A stretch of DNA of 64,000 nucleotides from Pyrus communis (Eukaryota; Streptophyta; Magnoliopsida; Rosales; Rosaceae): contig NC_084806.1 of assembly GCF_963583255.1 (NCBI RefSeq), positions 27,190,735 through 27,254,734 of the forward strand. Reading direction: 5' to 3'. The position numbers were made by a program, and so were the translations under genes. Of this stretch, positions 44,500 through 56,533 are shown in pieces (the first letter of the stretch is position 1; every line of letters starts with the position of its first letter). The notes under the pieces are model-generated. The model was not told where the DNA came from and ran no database searches. It saw nothing but the letters and a program-made list of their open reading frames with translations.

Positions 44500-45435
44500 A
44501 CACTTAAGAGAAATATTTGTTACAATCATCATGATTTTGGACCTTTTAACTATCCAAATCCAACTGTGGTAAAACGTTAGATAGGAGAGATTAGAAATGC
44601 ATCATATAAGCTATACAACGGCACGTTGAAGGAATTTGTAATGGGTCCTTTTGACTCACATTGCCAGTTTAATGCTCATAATTTGTTTATCAACTTGACC
44701 TCAATCTGTTTGGATTTTGAAATCCTTCAGCCAAATATAGCCTGAAATCTGACTTTGTTTAGCAACTTTAAGAATGTTTGATCACACCCCAAAAAAGAAG
44801 GCAACCATTTTCATTTGCTCAACACAGCCTAAAAATTATTTCTCTTTTCAAATTACCATTAAGAATTTCATCAAAAGTTCGGGGTGTGAAAGAACTAAAT
44901 TATTATCAAACGATGAGATACTTAAATTCTGCTCCACATGAATGCGGATTTTTACTTAGATCTGCACGTCAACTTAATATCCCCTTTCCTTAACACATAT
45001 TGTTACTCTAATTCTTCTAGTTTTATTAAAAAAAACCATAGATCTATAAACCCCCATAAATAAATATTTTATATATTACATACAAAAAAAAAAAAAAAAG
45101 TTTTGAGCCTCCACCTCGAACATGGGAATGATCAAATTTTCTTTTCTTGGGAGCCAAACAAAAGCTAAGGCCTACCATGAATTATCAACAATAATAATAA
45201 ATTAAGAGAAAAAGAATTCATAAAAAGTAAATAAAATAAAATAAATGGATAATCGGTAGTCGTACCTGGGTGCCATGCGTTTGTCTGCCTTTTTTTCCTT
45301 CTCTCAATCTCTATTTTCCCCTTCTCTCAATCTCCATCTCTGCAAATTTATATATATATATTTTTAAATTGCAAAATTACGGGTTTGCCACTTTTGTTCT
45401 GTTACAAATTAGATTTTATCAAATTTACAAATCTT
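44500..45435. other. AT-rich intergenic stretch; no gene seen
   Basis: No protein-like frame. A-run at about 45085-45100. Confidence 0.45.
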
Positions 45436-45439
45436 AATA

Positions 45440-46690
45440 GCTTTTTATTTTAGGACGATGAGAGCGACAAGGGTAACGAGATTTCGCGGACGAGTCGCCC
45501 TCGACCAACCATACCTACTTCCGCCAATCCTCCCCCCGTGGTTGAGGTGGTTGTTCAACAGCATCATTCCGCGGTCGTTCGCGGGAAAAGACCCTTGGTC
45601 GAGCCTGAGGCGACGGCAGAAATGCCGCTCCATCCATAAGATGAAAACCTCAACATTCCTCCACAAGAAGTTACCTCGGCTTTTGTAAGGCTCGCTCCCC
45701 TTTTCTTCATTAATTTTATTATGACGCGTCTGAACCCAGGAAAATATTAAATGTCAGGTGCCCGAATGTTCATTTCACCGACAATTCTATGCGCCGAAGG
45801 GTGTTATCTATATTTCCTGGCCACCTCAGTGGCCATCAAATGTGGATAAACTCCATCGGCCGCGTGAATTGAGAAGCAGTCTTAGACACTGGGCTTGGCC
45901 ATTAAGTTCTCTAGGTTCGAGTAATGAACCAGAAGGCATGGCTGAAGTCTCCTCTCGGCAGGTTAGAAACAAATTCCCTTTGTTATGCATTCCATATAAT
46001 TTTCCTTCTATTTACAAATTTTCTTTTTCTGTGCAGCCTTCGTGGGAGGTCGAGCTTGACACTCTTCTGTAGAGCACCACTGGCACGGCTGGTTCTTCTG
46101 CAGCCTCCGTCGAACTAGCGGAGACCGTGGTCGAGGCCTAAGCTTTTGTTAGGCTGTAGGAGCTTCTGTCCCTTTCTGCCTCTCAGGTCCTCCAATGCAA
46201 TGGTCTTGTCTTCGTAGGGGAATGCCTGAACGACCTTGCAAACGGCAGTTTCTTGAGCACGGAGAATATCGCCTATTTATTTGATCTTCTGGAGCGGACT
46301 CGGTAACACTTCACCATTTTTAAACAAGCTCTACGGGCCGATGACGACCTGAAGACGGTAAAGATTGCGCATGAAGCCAGTCGGTCAGAGGTGGAGGCCA
46401 TAAAATGAAGAATGCACAGCTGATCGGGTTTGATCGCCAGATTTATGAGCTTCAGCGTCAAATCGCTGAGCTTCAACAATAAAGGTCAGTTGTTGCTTCA
46501 GAGCTTGAGAGGGACTTTGAGGCGAATAAGGCTCGGCTGACGACTTTCGCTGCCGGCGTAAAGCACATCCAGCAACTGCAACTTAATAAGAAAACGAGGC
46601 AGGCTGAGATCATTTTGAGCGAAGTAAGGTGGCTGGAGTTAAAGGCCGCTCTTGAGATCTTTCTCCCTTCGACCCCTTAGAATTTTTAGG
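45440..46690 (+). pseudogene. Antisense, spliced accessory ORF of the Tat element (broken)
   Basis: On the plus strand, opposite to gag-pol, three exon-like pieces are bounded by consensus splice sites. Piece 1 ends NIPPQEVTSAF at 45684 before GTAAGG. Piece 2 is 45758-45961 (VPECSFHRQFYAPKG...EVSSRQ). Piece 3 starts at 46037 after TGTGCAG with PSWEVELDTLL. Piece 3 has in-frame stops and ends in a helical region (AHEASRSEVEA...). Piece 1 is Pro-rich. Relatives in other Tat elements are known only as additional ORFs; the function is unknown. The position matches the antisense ORFs of the other two elements here, but I see no sequence similarity to them. Confidence 0.6.
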
Positions 46691-46789
46691 ACCCTTTTAT
46701 AAATGTATCTGTACGTCCTTTTATGAATTCAATACAATGATATTCATTCTTGCATTTCCCATGTGACTGGATAGTATTTCTTTAAGAAT

Positions 46790-48030
46790 TTTCCGTTGAT
46801 TGGTAGTTTATGAACTAAACCAGTTCGATCTTTAAGGTGGTATGCCCCCTTGCCGAGAACTTTGTAGATGATGAACGGTCCTTCCCAATTCGGCAACCAT
46901 TTACCGAACCTGGGTCTTTAATCCCTGCGGGCAACATAGTTTGCCAAACCAACTCTCCCTCGCCAAACGTTTTTTGTCTGATGCGTTGATTATAAGATCG
47001 CTCGGTAATTTTCTTCTATGCTATTAATAAATTACACGCGTCGAGCCAAATTTCTTCCAAGTCTTCTAACTCTTGTCTCATGGCTTGACTGTATTCAGCA
47101 CTGAACAAACTACTTTGCGCGATCACTCGTAATGAGTTTATACTTAGCTCGACTGGTAACATAGCGTCATGTCCGTAAGTTAACGTGTAAGGAGTTGTTC
47201 CGGTGGCGGATCGGGGTGAAGTTCGGTAGGCCTATAATGCTTCATTTAGCTTTAAATGCCACATCCTAGGCCTCTCTCTTACCGTTTTTTGAAGAATGCC
47301 GATTAATACCTTATTGCTTGCTTCGGCCTGCCCATTTTCTTGTGGGTAATACGGCGTAGACTACTCAAGTCGAATATTCAGATTCGCCGTGTATTCCTTA
47401 AACCTGTCAGCTGTGAAGATTGTGCCATTGTCGGTTATGATCGTTTCTGGCACGCCGAATCTGGTCACAATATTTTCTTCTACAAAATTGAAAACTTCTT
47501 TGGTTGTTAATTCGGCGTATGATTTTGCCTCACCCACTTAGTGAAATAGTCGGTTGCCATTAATATCCATGCGTGTTTTGCCGCTCCAGAAGATGGCGTG
47601 ATTTTGCCGATTACGTCCATTGTCCATCCTCTGAATGGCTATGGTTTGGTAACAGAGTGGAGTAATTCGGCTGGGGCTCTTTGTATAGGTCCGTGAATCT
47701 GACACTGTATGCATCCCCGTGCGTATTCGATGCAATCCTTTAATATACTCGGCCAGAAGTAACCGTGTTGTCGGAGCAACCAACGCATTTTGCGTTCGGA
47801 TTGGTGAGCTCCACAAATTCCTTCATGTACTTCGGCTAGTCCTTGGACAACCTCTTATGGGCCGAGGCACAGTAATAGTAACCCATCCTTACCCTTTCGA
47901 TATAATTCATTCTGGTATGACATGTAATTCGTGGCGTGAACCCTCGTTCTCCATTCGTGTTTATCATTGGGGTTTTCGCGATATCGTAAAATCGCCCTTC
48001 TCCAATCGTCTGGTAGTGTCTCGATAGCAC
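46790..48030 (-). pseudogene. Integrase region of the Tat element
   Basis: Minus-strand pieces in several frames: the first catalytic Asp in DVIGKITPSSGAAKH (about 47620-47575), the second in RFGVPETIITDNGT (about 47455-47410), and the Glu in QENGQAEASNKVLIG (about 47360-47310). The C-terminal region near 46800-46930 encodes the 'GKW.PNWEGPF' type tail. All three catalytic residues are visible although frameshifts break the frame. Confidence 0.75.
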
Positions 48031-48229
48031 ATACTTTTACGGGGTCTCCTTACTCTAGTAACGATGGTAACGACATCACTCTCGTGTGTATCACGTGATT
48101 GCGCTGGAGAACTTGCTGATTGACCAAGGCTAGGTAAAATCACAGGACTGTGGGTGTTACCCAGCCTAGCTTGCCCCCCGTGAGTTGTGCTCCGGAGGCG
48201 ATTTGGGTGAGTTTGTCGGCGTCAGTGTT

Positions 48230-48562
48230 TCAAACACGCGAAATGTGCTCAAATGTAATTCTTTCAAATGACTCGGCCAAATAGGTGGCAACCATGTGAT
48301 AGGGCGCCAAAGTACAACCCATGCAACAAAAAACGTCGTTGAGTTGGTTAATCACCAGTTCAGAATCACCGAGGACGAGGACACGGGTTGCTCTTAAATC
48401 ATGCAGGACGTAAAGGCCGACGATGAGAGCTTCATACTCGGCCTGATTATTCGTATAGCCGAAATCTAACTTGAGAGAGAAATACCAGCGGTAGTGGTCG
48501 GGGGATTGAATGGCGATACCAACACCAGCCGAGGTAGCGGTGCTAGATTCATCAAAGTGCAT
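48230..48562 (-). pseudogene. Second (archaeal-like) RNase H of the Tat element
   Basis: The minus-strand frame contains MHFDESST, AGVGIAIQSP, NNQAEYEALIVGL and VLGDSELVINQL. These are the D, E and D blocks of the additional RNase H domain that marks Tat/Ogre elements. The piece ends at a stop in the linker to integrase. Confidence 0.85.
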
Positions 48563-48782
48563 CGTCCAATAATTGTCGCGTGTTTAGACTAAACCGATGT
48601 CAACTTCGCTGCCCCCAAAACCATAAGGAGAGGGGTGCTAGGCCAAAAAAATCGGTGAGGGCTTGTTCTTTGATGGCTTTTTGGGGTACGTATTACAAAC
48701 TGAACTCTGATAATGCCATTGTCCATTTCCCAATTCGACCTTCGACGATAGGCCGAGTAAGCATGCAACGAATAACATTTAT

Positions 48783-49860
48783 TTAGGCAATGACCTGTGT
48801 AACTGATGGGACCATGTAATGCTGAAGTTTTGATGCGGCAAAAAACAAAGCTAAGCAAAGTTTCTCGACGGGTGAATAATCGATCTTCAGCGAATTCAGA
48901 TTTCGGCTGAGATAAAAGATAGATTGTTCACGCCCATCATCGTTATCTTGTGCGATGAGACAACCGATGGACTCGTCAGTTGCCGAAATGTATAGTTTGA
49001 GAGGCCTACCGCGACGAAGTGGTATTAGCATTGATGGCGTGGTAAGGGAGACCTTGATTTTTGTGAAAGCCGCTTGATGTTCTTCGCGCCACTCAAACTT
49101 ATCGAAGTCCTTAAGTTTCAGGAGCGTAGAGAAAGCTTTCATTTTTCATACCAAATTAGCTATGAAATGACGGAGAAAATTTATCTTCCCGAGTAATGAC
49201 TGGAGTTGAATTTATCTTCCCGAGTAACGACTGGAGTTGTTTCTTGGTCGTCGGGGATGGAGTTTATTTTCATCGACCTCGATGCCACGATGGTGCACAA
49301 GAAAACCCAAGAAATTACCGACCGATACACCAAAAGCGCATTTGGCCGGGTTCATTTTTAGATTATGCTAACGCATGCGAAGGAATGCTTGCCGAAGATC
49401 ATCTAGATGTGTTCAGCGGCTTTTCGATTTTACAACCACATCATCGATATAGACTTCCACGACCGTTCTGATCAAATAATGGAATATCGTATTTATAACT
49501 CGTTGGTATGTGGCTCCGGCGTTCTTGAGGCCGAATAGCATGACGACCCATTCGTATATGCCAAGTGCCCCCGGGCAACGGAAGACGGTCTTGTGAACAT
49601 TGGCCTCAGCGATAAAGATCTGGTTGTAGCTTGCATGGCCGTCCATGAAGGACAACATTTCATGATTGGCTGCGGCATCAATTAGTAAATCTGAGATTGG
49701 CATCGTGTATTCATCCTTGGGAGTTGCCAGATTCAAATTACGGAAGTCGACGCAGATGCAGAGGGCCCCATTTTTCTTTAGTACTAGGACTATATTAGCC
49801 AACCATTCGACGTACCGAGCGATCCCAATAAACCAGGCTTTCAGAAGCCGAACTAATTAG
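48783..49860 (-). pseudogene. Reverse transcriptase and first RNase H of the Tat element
   Basis: RT (49802-49413) contains ICVDFRNLNLATPKDEY, LMLFGLKNAGATYQR-type sequence (here VVMLFGLKNAGATYQR) and the active site YIDD in VEVYIDDVVVKS. RNase H (49142-48783) contains LKLYISATDESIGCLIAQD and FYLSRNLNSLKIDYSPVEKL. The two are separated by frameshifts and stops (49143-49412), so they are not one frame. Confidence 0.88.
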
Positions 49861-50038
49861 TCCTTTATGCTGAGCTGTACTTCGGTCGAGAACCGGCGTG
49901 GGGGTTGTCAAAAAGACTTACACCTCACTTTGATGCGTAACTCATGTTCGACGAGGTTTCGGTCAAGGCCTGACATCTCATGATAATTCCACGTGAAACA
50001 ATCTTTAAATTCATGGAGCAGTTTACAAAGCTCGACCT

Positions 50039-51369
50039 TCATGGGGGTGGCAACAATGCACTAATGAACAACAGTCGATGCTCATCGGCTGTGCCATTAT
50101 TTATTTCTTCTAATGGGTCCTTGACTTGGGGCCGATTGTCTTCGAGTTCAGCTGGTGTGGCCTGAACTTTGTCGAACGATAAAATGGGGTCGTTATCTGC
50201 TTCGGCCAAAAATTTGGTTAAGTTTATGCCCGAGTGTGGTTGCTTGGCAATGGCATACCAATGAGCCAGCAGACGTTCCATGGTGGATGAAACCGCAGCC
50301 CGACGCCTTTCTTGTTTAGCGACATCAGTCATCGGTGTTGGTAATTAGATCTGCCAAGTCGAGTTTCACCGAATCATGTTATACAGTCTAGGCGCCTACC
50401 TTGATGGCTTTCTGAACTGAAATTCGAGTCGGCTGTCCGTCCTCGTTAAAACCCTGGAGGGTGATGTAGTCGACGTGATCATCATAATAGCGAGCTTGGA
50501 TCATGTTGGTTTCAAACGGCTGGATGAACTATGACCGATTTGCCGTTCCAAAAGATGAGAACTTGGTATAGCGATGAAGGAATGCAACTTGTTTGATGGA
50601 TCCAATCGCGATCGAGCAATGCATTATAATCAGTCTTTGAGTCAATTATAAAGAATGCCGTCATGTGGTTGTAACCGGCAACGTTGACTTTTAACGGGAG
50701 CACTCCTTTGGTTTGAGACTTGTCATCGATGAAGCTGCTCATCATTATCCCTGATAGTATAAGCTTGTCATTGGAACGGCGTAATGCCTTCATGATGGAA
50801 ATTGGCATGATGTTGACTGTGGCTCCACAATCGACAAACACCTTGGAAATGGGGTATCCTTCAATATGAGCAGTGACATATAACGACTTTAGATGTTGGA
50901 GATTAACAGAAGAAGAGCAGGGAAACAATTCGGCCATGGCTGCCTTAAGTTTGTCGCCTTTACTGATTTCCCTATCTTCCTTAGTAGTGATGAAATCCAC
51001 TTGTGTTGCTTCTTCGGCAACCACTTCCCAATCCAAAAAATTTGACTGATGGGTTCTCGGTTGAAATTCAGCCGGTAGGACATAGACCATGCTAATTTCC
51101 AGATTAGTAGATGTAATATCAGTCTTTGGAGTGGATTCAATTGGATTATTTAGTGCCTCGGTATATACCTGCTCCTGGGGCGCGTGGACTGAATCTATTC
51201 CATTTTGGTCATCTTCCTTGAGCCTGTTTATTGCCGAAGAGTGATTTCGTTCTTGTAGTGCTTTACAAGCTTGTTCTTCGTAGGCGATTCGGGCGTTCCT
51301 TATGTCCAGGTATGCATCTAAACGCGCCACATGATTTTCCTTATCGGCCGTAAGGCCGAAAAGAAACAC
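50039..51369 (-). pseudogene. Protease region and PR-RT linker of the Tat element
   Basis: The frame 51369-50512 contains the retropepsin-like motif VDCGATVNIMP (DCGA in place of DSGA) and LLDRDWIH, typical for Tat elements. The frame 50332-50039 encodes the linker with LLAHWYAIAKQPHSG. Stops separate the two. Confidence 0.75.
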
Positions 51370-52470
51370 GGTTGAGAAGACCTCGAAATGATATCGCAGA
51401 TGCTGAAGGTCTTCGAGTGAAAAAGGTAACTCGGCAGGGTTTACATCTGTGTATGGGTAGACCTTAAAGCCGAGGACTCGAGCCTCACGTATATGCTAGA
51501 ACCTAGCTTTTATTGCTGGATCAGTGGTTTTCTGGATAATTTGTTCAGCATCAGGGCAAGTTAGTGCGAGGTCGAAGGCTTCCTAACATGCCTTGGGCAG
51601 TCCGTACAAGTCATTGGCGGAATATTTCTTATGAAATTCCCGCATATACTCAAAGGATTCACTGAGGAATGGAGGGTGCAGATTACGCCGTACTTTTATT
51701 AATGGTTCCTGCGGTGGTAACGGGGGAAGTTTACTTTTAGCTTCTTATCTGAAATGCACGAAACGAGCTCTCATCTTTCCAGGCCGAAGAAGGAGCTTGA
51801 TGCGTTTCTCAAACTCTTCAATGGTGGTTTCAAAGTCGTGATCAATATCTTTTTTCTCTTGAAGTAATTCGGCCATAATGGTTGGGGTAGGCCGGTCGTC
51901 GCCGCTTCCTATTGCCTCTTTTGGCTGCCACCGGGTAGTCGAATTGTCTTGTGCTTCTTGTCATCGAGCTATGCAATCTGTCTGCTGGCGATGACGTTTT
52001 TGAGACTTAGATAATGCCGTATATAGGCCAGTTGGAGAATTGTAACTGTACCAACGTTGGTCACGTGGCTTAGGCGACTTGAAGGTTTTTCGACCTACAG
52101 ATGAACTCGAGCTGTCGGAGTTGCGCTAGTAATAATCCTCATTATAGAATGGCGTGTCAAAGTCAAGACGTCGTCTGACTGGCGTTAGGTCTTTTGCTTG
52201 TACTTGTGGGCCGAGTCTCTTAAACATTTGCCGTCGTTGGCCGGCACCGAGTTCTTTCAGCGGTTTTGCTGCGGCCGTGGACGGCAAACATGAAGTTGGT
52301 GCTAGAGATGCTCTCTTTTTAGGTTTAATTCATGTTTTACAGTGGTTGCACAAAACCATTGATTCATTAGTGTTTTCAGAACTAAAACCTGACATGGGTT
52401 CAAGGATGGCCGGACCTGAAGGCTCCGTGGGTGGTGTATTTGAAAATAAATCAATCTTAAGTCTCGGCTG
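51370..52470 (-). pseudogene. Decayed gag-protease spacer of the Tat element
   Basis: Only short broken minus-strand frames are seen. It lies between the zinc-knuckle part of gag and the protease and is treated as part of the dead polyprotein. Confidence 0.5.
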
Positions 52471-52476
52471 ACCACC

Positions 52477-54180
52477 CTACTTACAGACATGCTGTATCGG
52501 GACAGATTCGACCTTCCCTTTTCCTTTGTTTTTAGGGAGATGAGCATCCATCATACCAATTGTCATCGAGGGGAAGGGATTGACGTCAACCGCCATCTGT
52601 TTCTCAGGGAATTTTAACTTACCCTTCTCAATCCAACTTTGAATTGCATCACGGAACACGACGCAATTATTGGTAGCATGCTTGTTTGAATTATGGTACT
52701 TGCAATATGTTTTGGCTTTCAATTTTTCGGCCTTAGGGATGTTGTGTCCTGGCCGAAGTTTGATGATCTTTGCTACCAACAACTGGTCGAGAATTGCATT
52801 GGCCTTGGTGATATCGAAAGTGTAAACTTTTGATGTTTTAATCATCTCTTCAGAGGCCGAGCGGGTCTTGGCATCTTTGGGACTGATTTGAGCTAATGCC
52901 TTGCAAACGTATGGTTTCTCTATCACTATTTCAGCCGCGTCCACACTGGCGTATTGGGGGTCCTCGCTTTTGGCCAATGTGTAGCTGACTGTGGGATTCT
53001 TGTATATTGTTCCCCGGGATGGGGACTTTTGATATTTTTTCCTCTCGGAGCAAATAATCATACTGCTCAATGTGCTGAGCAAGTTCGTACATATCTCGAA
53101 TATTTGCCCCCAGGAATTTCTTTTTGTATTCCACGTCCAGGCCGTTTAGGGCAATTCTGACAAATTCAACTTTAAGTATTCCATTGGCGATTCGTTTGAA
53201 GCTTGAGCTATCCTAGCTAACGATGAAACAGACAATTCCATTCCTGGTCGATAGAATTGTTCATGGAATTTCTCGACCAATTCCTCCCAACTCTGGACGA
53301 AGTTCGGTGGGAGATTGATGTACCAAGCAAAAACTGAACCTGTTAGTGAAAAGTTGAATAGCCATAGTTTATGGAAGTCGCTATTAACGTCTCCACATTG
53401 CGCAGTGAACCGAGCTACATGTTCTAACGAAGATAAGGACGATTCTTCGGCGAAAAGAATGAAGTCGGGGATCTTGAAGCTTTTAGGGTATTCGAACTTT
53501 TCCACATAAGCCGGGTACAGATGGATGAACTTTGGGAACTTCGGCCTTTTTTTTAAGGCCGAGTCGATCATTCTTTGGACCTCGGTCATATTGACGGATG
53601 CTACTTCTACTTCCTGGTCAGGCCCATCAGATCTACTGCTTGATTCGCCTATTTTTTCCAAGTTAATTGGTTGTATCCGAGCGGATCCTTTCTCGGCTTC
53701 TAATGGAACATTCTTAAAGGGAGGCTGTCGAGGTTGGCTGACGTGGCCATCTTCGAAGGCTTTATTGACCAATAATTCAAGCATCCTGGTCTGTGTATCA
53801 CTATTGCTTCGTATTGTGTCAAGCAAATCATTCATTTTCTGGCCAATCGATTGTTCGATTTGCCGAGATTGTTCATCAAGTCGTCTTCGAAGAAATGACC
53901 TAGTTGGCGTATTAGAACCCTCCTCACCATCTTCGTCGTAATCTTCCATTATTCATTCGATGAAAATGCTTGCCGTTTGGTTGGGAATTTCTGGGTTGCG
54001 AGGTTGTCCGTCGAGACAAATTTTCTTCTCTCGGTGTGTCGTACTTGTAGCCTCAGGTGGCATAACAATGAGGGGATTTTGCGCTTGAGATAAATCTTGT
54101 CCAGGGCCTTGCACTGGTAAGTTGGTTGTTGACTTTTCCATGATTGTTTTCTTCTTTACGGACCGTGTCTCAATGGTCAT
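52477..54180 (-). pseudogene. gag of the Tat element
   Basis: Three successive minus-strand frames. The first is 54180-53953, starting MTIETRSVKKK and ending at a TGA. The second, 53949-53146, contains the gag core with SLTGSVFAWYINLPPNFV, SWEELVEKFHEQFY and SLARIAQASNESPMEYL. The third, 53134-52477, contains the knuckle-like YCKYHNSNKHATNNCVVF. A stop and a frameshift separate them. Confidence 0.85.
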
Positions 54181-54224
54181 GAACTCCGAAGGTCTAGCAC
54201 AATGTCCCACCGGGCATGCCAAAA

Positions 54225-55389
54225 TGTTGACCCTAAAAACTATCAAGTCTACGTGGCGCGTAGGCCGAGTAACTAATAAGCTAACTACGTCTTTTGGCTA
54301 AATGCGGGGCGTGCCAACTCGTCGGCCGAGGAGTAAAATTTGTTGATGTTGCATTGAAAGTGTTGCTGACTTCTTTATCTTGCGACTGCGGCCGATGAAG
54401 AAACAAATCTCGGCCTTTGGATTCTCGAGCTTGAAGACAAGGCTGCTAGTTCTGCGAAGTTCACAAATCGTCGGCGCCGGATTAAGTCACGGTGATTATA
54501 TTCGTGAGAGTATAAACACGTTTAATCGACACTAGACTGTACGGACACAAGTATTTAAAGGTGATGTATGTCTTGATGGTGAATGTGGTTCGACTGTCAG
54601 AATGCCGAACTCTGAAACTCACTTGTGAGTATCCAATCATAAAATCACTCGACGTTCAATGCGCCGAATATCGTAACCTGTAACACCTTACTTCGCCGAG
54701 AAGGCTAATAAGATGACCTCTGCCAATAAGGATTCGGAAACCTTTCTCAACTGAGACTTGGATAAGTAACCAGTCGGCCTCAATGCAGTGCTGTTTATCC
54801 AAACTCAAGGTGTTCCTCGGTCGGCTGATTCTATAGCAACAATATTGTTTATCCAAACTGAAGGTGTTCGCCGGTTGCCTTCACAGTGCTGTTTATCCAA
54901 ACTAAAGATGTGTCGGTGGAAAAAGGAAAATAAAAAATCTCAAGATGTTTGAGAGGTTTTGCGCAGGGTAGTTGTGTGTTGAATCGGAGGTCCCTGAATT
55001 GCACCCTCATTTCTCTATTTATAGCAGGAAAACCCAATCCTAACCATACTCGAACTAGGACTCCTTACCCCAATCCATCTTATCTCGGCCAATCCCATTT
55101 CTATTAAGATTTTGAATTCAACCTCTTACTAGGCCACATTCACTTCCACTTTCTGGTATCCTTATCTGGCCGAGAATCCTTACTGCATCAGGACTTAACC
55201 ACTTCATTCATCTGCTTCGCAATAGGGCCTACCTACTTCCTATTCATCTGGAACATTTTTTTCCAAACAGGGCTTGGCCGACTTGTAGTTGGGCGGCCCA
55301 TGAACCGGCTAGTTTGTAGAAATCCTCGAACATAGCTTCTAGGCCGAGAACAATTCCACACTCGGCCCAACCCAATAATTTTGAGTACA
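54225..55389 (-). repeat. 5' LTR of the Tat element (1165 bp)
   Basis: On the minus strand it begins TGTACTCAAAATTATTGGG and ends GGGTCAACA. Directly after it comes TTTTGGCATGCCCGGTGGGA, a primer-site-like sequence common in this lineage. A TATA box lies inside. Many 'cggcc' motifs (for example 'ctcggccga') are scattered through it. Confidence 0.75.
55015..55024 (-). promoter_or_regulatory. TATA box of the Tat LTR
   Basis: CTATAAATAG on the minus strand, about 365 bases into the LTR. The same ten bases occur in the neighbouring LTR of element X. Confidence 0.65.
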
Positions 55390-55392
55390 AAC

Positions 55393-56519
55393 TGTAAACA
55401 CGAAAAATTCCTGAAACAAGAAACAAGAATACGTGTACAAAGTATATTTTTTGTGTTAATGATTTTGGGGTTACAATCTCTTTGTAATTTGATCCTCTGA
55501 TTCTATCTTCGTAGGGTGTAGGTTTGTGGATGAGCTGTTGATCCAAAGGGCCGTTGGGGCTTGATCTAAGGATGAACGGATGATGAACACTTTCTTCAAG
55601 GGGCATTCGGGGCTTGATCTTGAATAATGGTTGTGTGGATTTCTTCAAGGGCTTTTGGGCTTGATCTTGAATGAACGGATGATGAACGATGAACACTTTC
55701 TTCAAGGGTCGTCGGGGCTTGATCTTGAGTCGGTGGAAGTTCTTCAAGGGCCGTCGGGGCTTGACCTTGAAGGTTGATGGATGAACGGATCTTCAAGGCT
55801 TTTGGGCTTAATCTTGAAGAACGATTGGATGTGTGAATTTGTTGAGGTTGTTGATCCAAAGGGCCGTTGGGGCTTGATCTTGGGATGAACGGATGATGAA
55901 CACTTTCTTCAAGGGCCGTCGGGGCTTGATCTTGAATCGGTGAAAGTTCTTCAATGGCCGTCGGGGCTTGATCTTGAATGAACGGATGATGAACGATGAA
56001 CACTTTCTTCAAGGGCCGTCGGGGCTTGATCTTGAGTCGGTGAAAGTTCTTCAAGGGCCGTCGGGGCTTGACCTTGAAGGAGGATTTGACGAAGAACGAA
56101 GAGTGTTTTCTTGATCCTTCGGGATTTGCTTGAGAGCTTTAGAGTTTCGAGGCTTCAAGGTTTTGGTGTGATGTAAATTCCTTTCCTTCTTTTTTCCTCT
56201 TCTTTCTTTCCTCCCTTCTTCCTTTCTTCCTTCCTTTCTTCCTTTCTTCCTTTCTTCCTTCCTTTCTTCCTTTCTTCCTCCAAAATGAATGCCTTGGCTT
56301 CCTATTTATAGAATTCCAAAACTTGATTTTTGGATTTAAATAATCAGATGAAATAAATCATTTTTGCCAGGTATTGACACGTGTCCTATTTGATGACCTT
56401 TCCAATTTATTTCGATTTTTTGTTGAGTCACACGCTACATGTAAAATTTATGTGACACGTGAGCGTTGAAATTTTAATTATTGGTTAACATTCATTTCAC
56501 CGAAATTTCGATGTCTACA
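55393..56519 (-). repeat. 3' LTR of element X (1127 bp)
   Basis: On the minus strand it begins TGTAGACATCGAAATTTCGG and ends TTTCGTGTTTACA, so the ends form a short inverted repeat (TGTAGACA / TGTAAACA). It contains a TATA box, an (AAGG)n/(GGAA)n run downstream of it (about 56180-56280), and a tandem array. The other LTR must lie beyond 64000; a target duplication CAAAC (55388-55392) is predicted there. Confidence 0.75.
56302..56311 (-). promoter_or_regulatory. TATA box of the element X LTR
   Basis: CTATAAATAG on the minus strand, about 210 bases into the LTR, followed downstream by a purine-rich (AAGG)n leader. Confidence 0.65.
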
Positions 56520-56533
56520 AATGCCCCCACTTC
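56520..56533 (-). promoter_or_regulatory. Polypurine tract of element X
   Basis: GAAGTGGGGGCATT on the minus strand abuts the LTR start TGTAGACA. It resembles the Athila tract (AAGTGTGGGGGTATT). Confidence 0.75.

Larger units (their letters stand above)
45440..55389 (-). mobile_element. Decayed Tat-lineage Ty3 retrotransposon (5' LTR present, 3' LTR not found)
   Basis: Minus-strand order from right to left: 5' LTR (54225-55389), primer-site region, gag, protease, reverse transcriptase, RNase H, a second RNase H, integrase, then an antisense accessory ORF. A second RNase H after the first is the hallmark of the Tat/Ogre lineage. Frames are broken throughout. No second LTR was found left of the accessory ORF, so the 3' end is missing or too diverged. 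Confidence 0.85.
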
